Shown: positions 30,410-41,849, numbered from the stretch's first letter. The stretch is 64,000 nucleotides of DNA from Marchantia polymorpha subsp. ruderalis (GCA_037833965.1 AP031353.1:23748501-23812500); one strand, 5' to 3'. Notes: generated by a model not told the origin, from the sequence alone. Translations and numbers: made by a program.

Positions 30410-32857
30410 TTACCAGTCTTCCGACCGGCTGCGCAACCCCAAGCGTCGGAGGGCTGCAGTGACTTCCGACTCTAAGTGCGCCATAGTGTCGCGCGCACCC
30501 GACAAGAAGGTTTCTAATTTCCTCGCTACTCGCCGCCGACTCCGACTGTCACCCTCCGTCAATGCCGCCGCCCGAAGCTCGAACTCCCTGAGTGTGATCC
30601 TCTCTTGAGCTGCCACCTCCTAATGGGCGTATCCTTTTAGGCAGTGAGTCACCCGCGTCGCCAACTCTTCTCGCGCCCTGCAGCTGCCTTCTACCTCCGC
30701 CAGCTGCATTTCTGCTTCCGCACGCTGCGCCCTCAAATCCGAGCACTCGGATTGCAAGTTGCGCAACAACTCCTCATCCTCCTTGCGTATTCTTTGACTT
30801 TCTTCTAAGGCGCGCGTCTGGCGCGCAAGCTCTGCTGCTAGGATTCGGTTTTGTCTCCGCTCTTCCTGTAATTCTGACTCGATCTTTGCCCGCATTAGCT
30901 CGGCCTCCGCCTGGCTTTTCGTCGCCGCATCCTCCCTCTTCTGCTACAAGGCTTGGTATAGCTTCTGTGTGACCGCCAGGTGTTGTCGGAGGGCGGTGTT
31001 CCTTTCCACATATACTTGGCACCTAGAGGCCCAAGTGGCCACCTTGCTCCTCGTCCTGCGCTTGACAGTCTCCACATAAGACTGCGGTTTTCCAGTACCC
31101 GAGTACTTGGATGTCTTGCGATCTAGATATCGCAGGAGAGGGACTATCTGCTCGCACAACACCCCTGTTGGCGTTTTCTGCACAGAATCCGCTTCCTGCT
31201 CTTCCGAGCTCGTCTCATCCTCAGTTTCGAGGATTTCAGTCGCCAACGAATCCCTTGGCGACTCCCTGGAACTGTGGCGCGCAGCAGCTTCCGCTGCGAC
31301 TGCCACTCCACTGCCTGCTAAAATATCCAAGGCAGTGGGGGATCCTACTGCTTGAGCCCCTGTTGCGGCTCGATCTTCGGTTTCCGAAGGGGTCGACGCC
31401 GCAGTGACTTTTGTCACCCTTGCACCGCCCGCTTCTGCTGCCTGCCCTTCCGGCGCAATCTGCGCGGAAGGTGTCTTCGCTGAAGGTGCGTCCGCCGAAG
31501 GCGTCCGCACACTGGTCGCCGGCCCTGTCCGTCTCGCAGTCGGCGAATCCGGCCGACTCTCGTTTGACCGACTCGCAGTCGGCCGACTAGCAGTTGTCCG
31601 ACTGGGAGTCGGATACACCCTGCGCGTCTTTACTCCGCTTGGCCTCCTTGCTGGCGGCGTTTTCCCAGAAGTGCCTTCCGCCGAAGACGACCTTCTGAGG
31701 GTTGTTGGCTCGTCAGCCAAACTCTCTTCTGCTTCCGGCCTGCTGTCCGGTTCAACGCGCCGCTCAGTTGGCCTTCCTTCCGCTTGTCGACCTTCAGTCG
31801 CCCGACTCGTAGTCGGCCGACTGTTAGTCCGTTCATCTCCTTCCGAAGGCATTGATGCCTTCTGCGCAGAGGTATTTGTCGACTTCCCCAGAATCTGCGC
31901 GATTATCTCCTCCTGCGTGGGATTCCGCCGGACCGGAGTACGCCCGGTCTCCTCAGTACTAGTTGGCATTTTGCGCGCCCTCTGTTTTGGTCGACTGTGA
32001 GGCTCGTGGGTGGGCCGACCACGAGTCGGCGCAGCTGGCACTTCCGGCTGCCTGTCCTCAGGTCTCTCATCCCACTTCCGCTTTCGCGGAATGCGCTCAC
32101 TTCGACGTTCTTCTGCTGCTCTTGCTGGGGCCGGAGCCGGAGGCGGACTGGCAGGTTCCTCGTCCGGATCCGTGTCCACTTCGGCCTCCCGTGAGTATCT
32201 ACCTGGATAGCTCCGGGTCAGCAGCGGAAACCGTGTCCGCTCTGAATTTGTCAAACAACCCATCGCCCGATAAAACACAATCAGGTAAGGCGAAAGATGA
32301 TTGAGGGTTCCTCCTTTCTCTTCTTGCGCATGTTGGCGCGTCACCTTCCACAGGAGCCGTGGCCAATGCACTGGAGCTCCTGACAACACTAGCTCCACAA
32401 ATTCTACCTGCCAACCATGCATGTAAGCGGTCTTGGTCGGCTGCAATATCTGCAACAATGCAGTCGCGACATTTCTCCGCAATCGATCTTTGTAATCCCG
32501 CGTCCGGAAGCCGTTCTTGGGATGCCTGGCAACTTTGAAAAGCTCATTGTAGGAGATTTCTTCCTCCCGGGACACCTTCACGCTATCGGCTTCGAAGAGG
32601 AGATACCCTTCCTCGCCGGCACACCTGCCCAACACCTGCGCCCAGTCACAAATGTCCCATCTTTCTGGATGTGGACGGAATCCGCGTGAGGGCTTGTGTC
32701 TCTCTTGCAGATACTCGCGCACCATCTCCGGACATGTCCAGTTCCACCCCCACAGGAGGAAATCGAGCTTCAGCCCCAGCAGCACATCTTGAAATGCGCG
32801 TAGACCGATCTGCGGCACCCTGAGGGGAGACACTCGCAGCTGGGGAACCTTCGACAT
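30410..32857 (-). pseudogene. Element C protein gene (domain, linker, coiled coil), nearly open
   Basis: From MSKVPQLRVSPLRVPQ at 32,857 a long frame runs through the family's globular domain (FLLWGWNWTCPEMVREYL, GFRPHPERW, GRCAGEEGYLLFEADSVKV, RDYKDRLRR, WQVEFVELVLSGAPVHW, GGTLNHLSPYLIVFY) and a basic stretch with KRKW. It continues through a Ser/Thr/Arg/Pro-rich linker of over 200 residues, SPTALDILAGSG, an acidic stretch (TEDETSSEEQEAD), IVPLLRYLDRK and RRRTRSKV into the coiled coil, whose later parts lie to 30,410. The frame is open for over 600 codons, then has about two interruptions. Protein function is unknown. Confidence 0.72.
31535..32035. repeat. Hairpin repeats of a second type in the linker of C
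   Basis: The linker carries CGACT-NNN-AGTCG palindromes: CGACTCGCAGTCG near 31,569, CGACTGGGAGTCG near 31,599, CGACTCGTAGTCG near 31,803, plus decayed forms. They replace most of the CGCC...GGCG types found in A and B and encode the Ser/Arg/Thr-rich part of the linker. Confidence 0.65.
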
Positions 32858-34694
32858 TGCGTTTCCTGCACACACAAACGTTCTCCCTTTCGCTCGCCCT
32901 CTCACAATCGCCACTGCGCGTCGGCCGCTCAAGCACTGACTGCTCACTCTCTCTTCGCTCACGCTCAAGTTCGCTACTCGCAATTCTCTCCAAGGTCTGT
33001 CAAGATCCTTGCGTAACTCGTCTCCGCACTCTCTCCTCTCACTGCAGGTCTCTCCGCCCTTGCGCGTAATCTTGGAAGCTGGAACTCGCAAAATCAAGAA
33101 TGAGAGAATGAGACTGGAGCGCAGTCTTTTCTTCTCCGAATTCAAGAACGTCCAACGTTCTTACTGGTTACAACGTACGCAGCCGGCTATACGGCCTAAC
33201 GGTTCGCCCTTTGCATGCGCGAATTCACGTCTCCGCACTGCGCGCATTCGCATGCGTGAATGTTGAATTCTCCCGCCGCCGCCGTCTTCCGGACTCGAGT
33301 CCGCCGCAGGGTATACGTCGACTATGTTGTCTTTCCCTAACCCGTCCATCACCGGAGGCGTGTCGCCGCTGGCGTGTTCCTTATCCATCGGCGCCTTGCT
33401 AGAGGCGCACATCCAGTCGGCGCGAATTACGCCGGCGCGTATTCGTACCGCTTATTTTGTCCTTTATGCCTCGTCCATTGCTGACGGCGCATATCCCGCC
33501 GGCGCAAATCATGCCAGCGCAAATCATGCCAGCGCAGCCGGCCATCAGCGCCACGTCGGAGGCGTACATCCAGTCGGCGCGTTTCTTCCGTTGCGCAGCC
33601 GCCAAAGGCGCTTCCGACTCCGAGTTGATTTCCTCCCATGAGCGCGTGCTTCCGCCGAAGGCGCATCGCCGAGGGCGTACGGGAGTCCTTTCCGGCTGTG
33701 AACCCTAGCGCGAACGGCGCATGTCCGACTACGAGTTTTCCGACGCTCATAACTTCTCCGTCCCTGATCCATCTCTGATGCTCTTGGGCTCGTTAGAACG
33801 AGCGTCCCGAGCTCTTTCTAATGCGACTTCAACCAACTGGATCTACCGTGTATTCCGATCGTTATGAAGGTTTTCCCTTTCCGCGCTAGCGGCGCATCGC
33901 CGAAGGCGCACTCATGGTCGGAAGCCTTCAGAGGTCCGGGCCGTTCTTCTGACGTCTTTAGCAAAACCTCCTCCTGAGGTGTCTGCGCCGGAAGCGTAGC
34001 TTCCTTAAACGCTGGAAGCGCGTGAGTAGAGACACCTCAGAAAAGGAGCTTTTGCCGAAGGCGCCGAAAACATTGGCGTTGGTACATCCGACTACGCGAT
34101 TCTTCGTGACCTCGTGACGATCTCATCAATCCACTCTATTTAACGTACCCTTTTCTAACTACAAACACTGCTTCAGTACTAGTTTTCTAAAATTGTTTAA
34201 ATTCTGCAAAAAAAAACAAAAAGTGTGTTACCACAAGAGCCCGCATGGAGGGTGGTGTCTCGAGAATTCCTGCGATCTTCCGATTTTACTCTGTTTTGAT
34301 GCACCGAAGGCTATTTACACTGCTGCCGCGGTACAGTTTTCCAAAAATGTTTTAGTTTCCTCAAAAATACCAAAAGTGGGGTACCACAGAAGCTCCGGGA
34401 CACTCATTTGTGAATGCTGAGTACCCTCTCCTGAGTACCCGTCTAGGTACTCAGAAGAACCAGGTCTTCCTTCTTCACGATCTGTTACTCCGGATTAGGA
34501 CCTCGCTGGCCTTCTAAAGGCCGCCGCACCGGCTGAGGGTCCCTCAAGGTTACTACTACTACCTCATCTCCATAGTAACAGACCTATTCTATTCTAATCT
34601 AATTACTTCTACCCTGAAAGTTAAAAACGACGTGAATTTCCCAATCTACTACTCCGTTTCCGGAAAAATGAAAAAATTGGCCTACCACACATGT

Positions 34695-35337
34695 TACATA
34701 GTAAGTTAACTTTATGACGTGTTGCGGCCTTCAATCAAAGGAAGACAGTGTTGACACAATGTGATGATAAAATATTGATTTAATGTATTCGGAAGTAATG
34801 ATAAGATAATTTCACATAATGACATTAAACTTCTACCATAAAATACTGAAGAATGAGCAAACAATGAATGATACAAAATAAATTTTTCACAAAAGCAAAT
34901 ACAAAGTAATTTGGAATGACAATAACATATTGATTCAAAACTATTCAAAAAAGTGATAAATTTCAATAAAAAAACAATTAGAAAAACATGTTTAGACTAT
35001 TCACAAGACTATTTCACAAAAAAAATCAAAAAAACGGTCAAGTCAAATCAAAGGAAGCAAATATGTATATAAAAAAGAGACAATTAATTGAATAAAATTG
35101 ATTAAAAAATTTAATTTAGATATCATGCATTGCTTCTCAAAGATAAACAAAAAAACATTCTTAAATTGTGATTACATTCAAAACATGAAAAAAATCTTAG
35201 AATGCAAAAGTATTTTGAATTTATTGGACAATCATACATAATTGTCAAATTTTTTAATCAAATCATTAAACTTCAAATAGCAAAAAAATTACTTACTTCG
35301 ACCATCAATGATTGAGAAATTTAATATTCTAAAAGCA
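34695..35337. other. AT-rich spacer
   Basis: A-rich plus strand with no credible ORF or repeat end. It separates element D from the LINE fragment. Confidence 0.5.
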
Positions 35338-36180
35338 TATGGTAAATGGTAAATGGATCAAGCCCGTGGGACCCAAAGGGTCAAAAGGCTAAAAAACACA
35401 ATACAAACAATCCAACTCCAAACTAGGAGAGAACCAAAAGAACCCCCTAGCTAGTGCCCAAAGCACTAGATCGGTAACTAATAATATCTCTAATGTAACA
35501 ACCTAAATCATAAGGCTCGAGTTGAAGCAGAGAAAAAAAATTCTTGACATCAACTTTATGCGCCACTCGAATCTCTATATATCTAGTACAAGTAATAAAC
35601 ACATGCTCTTGATCCTCAACATTTCTCCCATCACATAGCCTACAAATCCGTTCACTCCTATCAATATTTAACCAACGTCCTTCCTCAATTCCAAGCCTAT
35701 GAGATCATGTTCTATGCCTGGCAATAATATGACGTAAAGATGTAGCGATCTCTGCAACAAGGTACCCTTGCTCACAATAAATAAGCATAGGATTCACATG
35801 AAGTTGATAAAACTGCATTTTAGTGCCTACTACCCTCCAAATGATGTTGAGAAACTCCTCCTTAATACGCTCGCGAAGGGCCATAGGTTGCAGATCCCAA
35901 TCCAATTCCGTCACATTCCACCTCAAAGACCAAGTCATCACATCTGCAAACCATCCCTTGGAACGTGTGGCACGCAAAGCATGTAGAGGAAGTCGAGAAG
36001 CATCAAGAGATCTCACCCTTCTAATATAAGTGATGGTCAAGTAGAGAGCTTCAGCCTCAAGAGGTAGACAACCTGTTTCCGCAAGAAGAATAGCATAAGG
36101 AGTTTGGTTCCTTACACCTAACTCTTCTTGTAAGAAGATCCTTTGCACCCTCTCCACACGCTCCCAACTTGTCTTCTTAC
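35338..36180 (-). mobile_element. 5'-truncated LINE (non-LTR retrotransposon) 3' end
   Basis: The minus strand reads the C-terminal part of a plant LINE ORF2: LGVRNQTPYAILLAETGCLPLEAEAL at about 36.1 kb, then LDASRLPLHAL. In a second frame from about 35.71 kb it reads RLGIEEGRWLNI, then ERICRLCDGR, VEDQEHVFITC, a CX2C...HX4C group common at the ORF2 end. A frameshift lies near 35,705, so the copy is dead. The 3' tail reads CCATTTACCATTTACC on the minus strand, typical of such LINEs. The 5' end is lost near 36.18 kb. Confidence 0.75.
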
Positions 36181-36356
36181 TGCCATATTCAACACAATTA
36201 GATTAAATAATTAGATAATTCAATATGACACTTTAGTTTGAGAATCATGATAAGCGTAATCTGACAATAAAAACTTTTTTTAACACAATAAATGTGCAAT
36301 CATGCTAAACATTCAAAATATCTAAACTAAACAAAGAAAAAATTGAATATTATAGG
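36181..36356. other. AT-rich spacer
   Basis: Short AT-rich DNA between the LINE and the copia element; nothing recognised. Confidence 0.4.
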
Positions 36357-36500
36357 TGTTGAGTTTAACTTCGGTTAAAGAGTAACCTCATGTTATTGCT
36401 ATTTTTAGCTAGGTGTGTAACTAGCTTTGGGTATAAGTATATCCCCAAGGCTTCTACTTGGACATGCATTGTGTATTCAGTTGTTAGTAAACTTTCTCAG
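36357..36500 (+). repeat. Partial copia 5' LTR
   Basis: About 143 bp match 39,501-39,644, including GCTAGGTGTGT, CTTTGGGTATAA, a GTGCATTGTGTATTCA-like stretch and TTCTCA. After that the two copies differ. Confidence 0.7.
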
Positions 36501-36739
36501 TGTGCTAACCTAGTTTTCTTTTCTTTCTCGAAATGAGAAGTTTGAGAGATAAAAGACTAGTGCTTTCAAACTTTTGGGATAAGAACAATTCAAAGTAGAA
36601 TAAATAGTGGGTTAGGTAGTAGATGACAAGTTAGGAGTAGTGGGTTCCATTCAGCTTCCTCTCTTTCAAGTTAGTGTTTTTTACTTGCAGTTAGTAAAGT
36701 TGAATTAGATGAGTTATGATCTGATAAAGTAAATACCTC

Positions 36740-36970
36740 ATAACGTTTTCAATTAGTAACGACTTGACTTAGTTAGAGTTTTGATAGATAGAACTTGGCA
36801 CGCTTGTTCTAACGAATCCAAGAACTCTTGAAACGGATAAAAGATCATTGAGTTATGAGTGTCAGAAGTGGCTGGTATGGATAGGCGAAGGCGCGGAAGG
36901 GCCTTCGGCCCAAGGAACCTCGGACTTTGGCCGTGAGGTACTTCCGACTTCGGATTTCGGAAGGAACCTC
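36740..36970 (+). repeat. Fragment resembling the leader of the A/B/C/D family
   Basis: TTAGAGTTTTGATAGATAGA, CTTGTTCTAACGAATCCAAGAACTC and GAAACGGATAAAAGATCATTG parallel 9,705-9,775 in A. GGGCCTTCGGCCC and CCGACTTCGGATTTCGG are hairpin repeats like those in the family leaders. No ends or target duplication could be placed. Confidence 0.5.
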
Positions 36971-37851
36971 GGACCTCAGAGAAGGAATTTCGGCCTTGGA
37001 GCACGGATCTTGCGGGAGCCATATCTTTGCGCTAGAGTGTCGGCTGGAGCTAAAATTTGGTGGGGTTGTTGGTCTCAGCCGGCCGCACATGTCTGCATGC
37101 ATGCGTGCAAGGCAAAGCACAACAAGGCAAGCCCTCGAGTAAGCGAGCGCTCCACAGCAGCCAAGAAGCACGCACGCTCTAGCAAGCAGCGAACGGCAGT
37201 CAAGACGTCGGAAGGTCCAGCCTCCGCCTCGTCTCGTCGCTCTCGTTCTCTTGGTCTCCAGATCCAGACCCCAGCTCTCTTTCTTCTAGCCATTCTACCA
37301 ATCTACTTCACGTGTCACTTTGGTAACACTTGCACGATGCTCACACAATCCTCGACCTTCTTATTTGGTAGTTACTACATTTTAAGCTACAAATTTACTT
37401 ATTCTATTACAAAAATTTCAAAAAAAATTTAATTTTTGTACCATAAATACTTGTTTGGCTGATTACAAGTGGAATTCTCTTTCCACAACGCTTGTTCATG
37501 AGCTCTTGAGAATTTTAGCACTTGATTTTGCCATGTCCGTTTTAGGAATTCTAGGGCCACAAAATGTGACAGGAGTATTGAGTGCTTGAGTGTTGACAGT
37601 TTTCTCGTCAGATTCAAAAATTTTGTTTAGCTTGAATTGTCATCTAAATCAGTTTCTTCAGTCGTCAAGCGGCCAAGGTTGGATCTTGTGTTGAGTATGT
37701 GACTGTCAAGTATCAGGCATATTTGTGGCAGAGAGTGTCACCTGAGGCGTGGATCAATTTTCAGTTAAAGAGTCGAGAGCGGAGAGAGAACAAAATGGAG
37801 GCGGCGACCGAGTAACTTAGAGTATTTTTTGAAGTATTTTCTGCTGCAACG

Positions 37852-38080
37852 GAGGCTGAGCGGCGAGCAAATATTTTCAGCGATCAATTTTCTAAAGTAC
37901 AGCCATCCGCTTCAGCAGAGGCCAAGCGGCGAGCAAATCTTTTCAGCAAGCAATTTTCTGAAGTACAACCACCCCCCGCAACAGAGGCCGAGCAGCGAGC
38001 AAATCTATTCAGCAAGCAATTTTCTTAAGTACAGCCAACCCCCGCAGCAGAGGCTAAGCGGCGAGCAAATATTTTTCAGC
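37852..38080 (+). repeat. 66-bp tandem array encoding a 22-residue unit
   Basis: Units start at 37,852, 37,918, 37,984 and 38,050 (GAGGCYRAGCRGCGAGCAAAT). In one plus frame each encodes an EAERRANLFSKQFSEVQPP-like unit. As 66 is a multiple of three, the array may have expanded while coding. It now lies inside the broken copia element and no protein family was recognised. Confidence 0.75.
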
Positions 38081-38284
38081 GAGCAAATTTTGCAGGAGTG
38101 AAGGCTGAGCGAGACGTAAGTGCCCTTCCTCCCACCAAAGCGCGAGCGGCGGCCCCCGAGGTAGGAGAACTTACTCCCTCCAAAGATAGCAAAGGTTTCT
38201 GAGACAATGACGACCGAGGCATCGCCCTTCCTCCGTCGCGGATGATGGATATTTCAGTCGTGGGCAACAGTGTATATGAGGAAG

Positions 38285-39140
38285 TCAAAGAAAATATTAA
38301 GCATGGAGATTAATAAGGATCTTGAACAGACGAGGCTATGGTTGAATCAAGGCAAGTATGTTCGTCGTATACTTGACAGGTTCAATATGGTTGATTCTAA
38401 AGGAGTATAGATTACTTTGGCATCACATTTCAAACTCTCCGCAGCCCAATGTCTTATCGATGCTGTATAGAAAGGAAGAATGTCATGTGTTCCCTTTGAA
38501 CAAGCCGTAGGCAGCCTCATCTATTTGATGGTGCGCACTAGGTCGGACATTAATTTTGTGATGAGCAAGGTGAGCAGGTACATGTCAAATCCAGGGAAAG
38601 TTCACTAGGAAGCAGTGAAAAGGATTATGTGATACTTTAAAAGTACTTTTGATTATGGCTTCCGGTTTGATGGTCCATTAAACAATGCCAAATCCTTGTT
38701 TGGTTACGTTGATGCTGATAACAGACATGATCTAGATAGAAGGAGATCTACAATTGGGTATGTGTTTACACTTGGCGGTGGAAGCATTAGTTGGAGGTCT
38801 ACTTTGCAAAAACGCGTAGCTCAATCAACAACGGAGGCTGAATATGTGGTAGCGGCGTAAGCGACAAAGGAAGCTATTTAGTTGGATAGACTTATCATAG
38901 AAATGGGATTGAAGCAAGATGTGATTAATCTTCATTGTGATAGTTAGACTGCTTTACATTTGGCTGCGAATCAGGTAATGGATAGGAGAGTGAAGCACAT
39001 TGACATCATGTATCATTTTATCAGACAAGCTAGTCAAGATCGACTGTAAATTTAATCCAGTTGATGCTTTGACCAAAGTTATTTTTTTGGAGAGTTTCAA
39101 GCGACGCTGTGCTACCATGCAGGATGTGCATGGGAAGCAC
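38285..39140 (+). pseudogene. Copia pol remnant: end of reverse transcriptase and RNase H
   Basis: Plus-strand pieces include KKILSMEINKD, LWLNQGKYVRRILDRFNM, FEQAVGSLIYLMVRTRSDINF, STIGYVFTLGGGSISW, STTEAEYVVAA and the ALHLAANQ / RVKHIDI pair, in the order usual for Ty1/copia. The copy is broken in several places. Confidence 0.85.
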
Positions 39141-39500
39141 ATGTAGAATTTGCTAGCATAGTAACTTCAATTATATCTTTATATGTTTACTCTATCTTGT
39201 GATGGATACGGTTTAGCTCAAGTTAATTCTTGTGTAAAGAGGGAGCTTGTATTAAATAAACTTCTAGAAATTCCCACGGAATAATTATATAGACTACGAG
39301 ATCTCTGAGACTTCTATGCAAGCAGGTTTTTTATTTACCTCTTTATGTTATTACTCTATCATATAATGGCTACAATCTAATTTTAGTTAACTCTCGTGTA
39401 AAGAGGGGCCTTGTGTTAGGTTTCTGTCTAAAACTTTCCGCTGAGTAATAATATAGGCTACAGATGTTACTGTTTTGTTAACACAAGTTAAAGGGGAGAT

Positions 39501-39715
39501 TGTTGAAGTTAACTCCGATCAAGTAGTAACCTCAGATTATAGCTATTTATAGCTAGGTGTGTCGCTGGCTTTGGGTATAAATATACCCCCAAGTCTTTTA
39601 CTCGGGTGTGCATTGTGTATTCAATTGTCAATAAACCTTCTCAATGTTCCAGTCGTGGACGTAGCCCTTGAGGATGAACCACGTTATATCAGTGTCCCGT
39701 GTCTTCGTACTTGGT
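39501..39715 (+). repeat. Copia 3' LTR
   Basis: It begins TGTTGAAGTTAACTCC just after the purine run, has TTTGGGTATAAATATACCC as a TATA-like box, and continues into a GGACGTAGC...GAACCACG stretch typical of plant copia LTRs. Confidence 0.7.
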
Positions 39716-39720
39716 TAGAA

Positions 39721-41405
39721 TGATTCTTGATTTTATGTTAATTTATGTTGATTTTGTGTGAAGAAAATATGATTTGATTCAAAAGTCAAGTGATTTTATT
39801 TTACATTTAAAGAAAAATTAAAAATTAAAAGTTTGAAATTGATCAAAATTATTGATCTCAATGTGATCATGAATGCGCGCGCAATTTCAAAATAAAATTA
39901 AAAACTAAATTATCAATAGTAGCTTAGAATGACATCAACAACACTAACACCTCAACAATCAATTTCAAAAGATTAAAAATCAAATAGAAATAAGGTGAAG
40001 GTGGAAGTCAAAATGCAAGATAATGATGCAAATAAATTGTAATGATGATGCTCAATGATGGACTTTGGATGCACAAAATATTTAAAAAGAAATTTGAAAG
40101 TGAGTTTAGAGCTTGCATCAACTTCAAATTAACAAAGAGTCAAGTTGCAGATTTGATAATATTGAATATAGTAGATTGTAAAATGTTCATACAAAGAATT
40201 TGATAAAATCCATAGTTATAAATCTTACATGTGTATAATCAATAAATTTCGTAGGTTTGAAAAAATAATAATTATGAATTTTTTTTGACGACATGAAACT
40301 TCTTGATTCTGAAATTTTTGGACATCAAAACAGTTATTTTTAATTATTTAGCACATAAATTAGACTAGTTTTTAAAAAAAAATTATAAAAATTTCATGAC
40401 TTAATAAAGGAGATTTTAGAGAATCTCATTTCACTATAGGATGATAAAACTATGAAAATTGAATTATAGTTTATAACAAGACATAAAAATTGATTCAATA
40501 AATGTAGATTTTTTAATTTTTTTTGAATTTCTTTTGAATTTTTGCCACTTAAAAAAAATTAAGACGTAAATGAGCAAAAAAACTTGCCAAAAGTTTGAAA
40601 TTTACTTCAATTTTTAAACCCCATATAGCAAGAAAAAGAGCGAAGCATTTTGCAAATTTTAATTTAAAACTTCCATTTGAAAAAATAAATTCTGGAGGAT
40701 TAAGCATGAATTTATTCCTTAAATTCATTCGAGTTTGAAAATTAAAAAGATAGACAGAATTATATGGCAATATATCATGATTATGAAAACAGGCAATGAT
40801 AAATTTTACACGGAAAAAAATATTATACTTATCATTGATGAAATTGTCAATGATTAAACATGCGCATATCTAAGGTTTTTAGATTTTTTGCTTAAATCAA
40901 AGACTAATGTGTTGTTACGAATATATTGAAATCACATTCAAAAAAAGATTTTAGAGATAATAATATATCTTCAATATCATGTCATGATCACTTGAATGAG
41001 TTTCATGATTCTTTGTGAAATTTAATATACTTATCATTTTTTTAAAATAGTGACCTTCAAGATGAAGATTAATGAAATATAAAAACACATTGATATTTTC
41101 AATGTTTTGTTGTGATCTCGCTAAATCCTAGCTAGAGTTGAATAATCATTTCAAATGATTGAGATGGTTTGACATCATTTTAAAAAAAGGGTTTGTCAAT
41201 GAAACAAGTTGTATCACCTTGGAGTGAAACAAATATACAAATTTTTTTGGAATTATAAATGATGAATGATAGATGATGATGAAAAAAATATTTACTTATG
41301 AATCACTATCCAGTAGAAGAGTAATCTAACCGACAATTGTCGGGATGGTTGTGATACCACCCAATATACCGTTTGACAATGTGTATACTGATGCTTGATA
41401 TCTAA
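39721..41405. other. AT-rich DNA, nothing recognised
   Basis: Very AT-rich on both strands, with no long frame and no repeat boundary that I could define. Confidence 0.5.
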
Positions 41406-41849
41406 TTGATGTATGTTGAGTTGCCAGTTGCATCGGCACTTCACCTTAGGAGGCCTAACTCATCCATTTCGAATGCATCACACCGATATTACCAACACTT
41501 GAGAAAAAATTTGCACTATATAGTTAACTTTGTTGCATCAATGTTTGACAGCACTCCATCTCCAGTACAACTCTTTAAATTTCTCTCTAAGTTGGACCTC
41601 TTACCAGGAGTTTCTTACTTCGTAACCTTTCTTAAATTGAATTCTTCCATTCGTGCACACTTTTGCTGCTCGAGTCCCAACAAGATTGCTCATGGCTCCA
41701 GTCCCGATAATCCTTTGGCATCAAATTTCTTGGCGGGAAGAAGACAAAATCTTCATGTTCTCTATAATCTCTAGGCGATATTTTTGTAGATGGCGATGGC
41801 TAGATCAGGTGGTTTGTGTATTATTCTTCGGCGCGAGCGCAGAAGAATA

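Larger units (their letters stand above)
29343..34235 (-). mobile_element. Element C: copy inserted near the 5' end of B
   Basis: On the minus strand it begins TGTGGTAACACACTTTTTG (34,235) and ends GGTGGGTTATTACA (29,343). A perfect 5-bp target duplication AGAGC lies at 29,338-29,342 and 34,236-34,240. Length is 4,893 bp. It hit B about 150 bp from B's 5' end. It keeps the family layout but is a distinct subfamily: its linker hairpins are of another type and its 3' region lacks the repeated block seen in A and B. Its coding part is the best preserved, with about two interruptions. No reverse transcriptase, integrase or LTR pair is seen. Confidence 0.85.
15257..34388 (-). mobile_element. Element B: copy inserted in D, itself split by gypsy and C
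   Basis: On the minus strand it begins TGTGGTACCCCACTTTTGG (34,388) and ends TTATTACA (15,257). A perfect 5-bp target duplication GAAGC lies at 15,252-15,256 and 34,389-34,393. The Ty3/gypsy element (about 17.67-26.72 kb) and element C (29,343-34,235) lie inside it. Removing them leaves about 5.2 kb, close to A. Its ends are identical to those of A over the first 19 bases. It hit D only about 300 bp from D's 5' end. Apart from the insertions, it has about one or two breaks in its coding part. Confidence 0.85.
6866..34689 (-). mobile_element. Element D: outermost copy of a TGT...ACA element family
   Basis: On the minus strand it begins TGTGGTAGGCC (34,689) and ends TTACA (6,866). A perfect 5-bp target duplication CATGT lies at 6,861-6,865 and 34,690-34,694. 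Two kin elements interrupt it: A (9,414-14,751) and B (15,257-34,388). D's own DNA is only about 3.3 kb, in three parts: 6,866-9,413, 14,752-15,256 and 34,389-34,689. It is the most diverged copy and clearly broken. The middle of its left part (about 7.72-8.55 kb) lies in the opposite orientation to its flanks. No reverse transcriptase, integrase or paired LTR is seen. Confidence 0.8.
36357..39720 (+). mobile_element. Broken Ty1/copia element, plus sense
   Basis: A partial 5' LTR (36,357 to about 36,500, TGTTGAGTTTAACTTCGG...) matches the start of the 3' LTR (from 39,501, TGTTGAAGTTAACTCCGA). A purine run AAAGGGGAGAT lies directly before the latter. The copia C-terminal pol region (38.29-39.14 kb) fixes family and sense. 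DNA between about 36.5 and 38.28 kb is not copia pol and includes a piece resembling the leader of the A/B/C/D family and a 66-bp tandem array. The element is broken in many places and old. The 3' LTR end near 39.7 kb is approximate. Confidence 0.75.

Noticed and set aside
6866-34689. Ordinary pair of LTRs for elements A-D
   Set aside because: The first several hundred bases of each copy do not recur at its 3' end; only short inverted similarity exists between the ends.
15257-34689. Pairing the end at 34,689 with 15,257, or the end at 34,388 with 29,343
   Set aside because: These pairings give mismatched flanks. Pairing 34,689 with 6,866, 34,388 with 15,257 and 34,235 with 29,343 gives three perfect 5-bp duplications.
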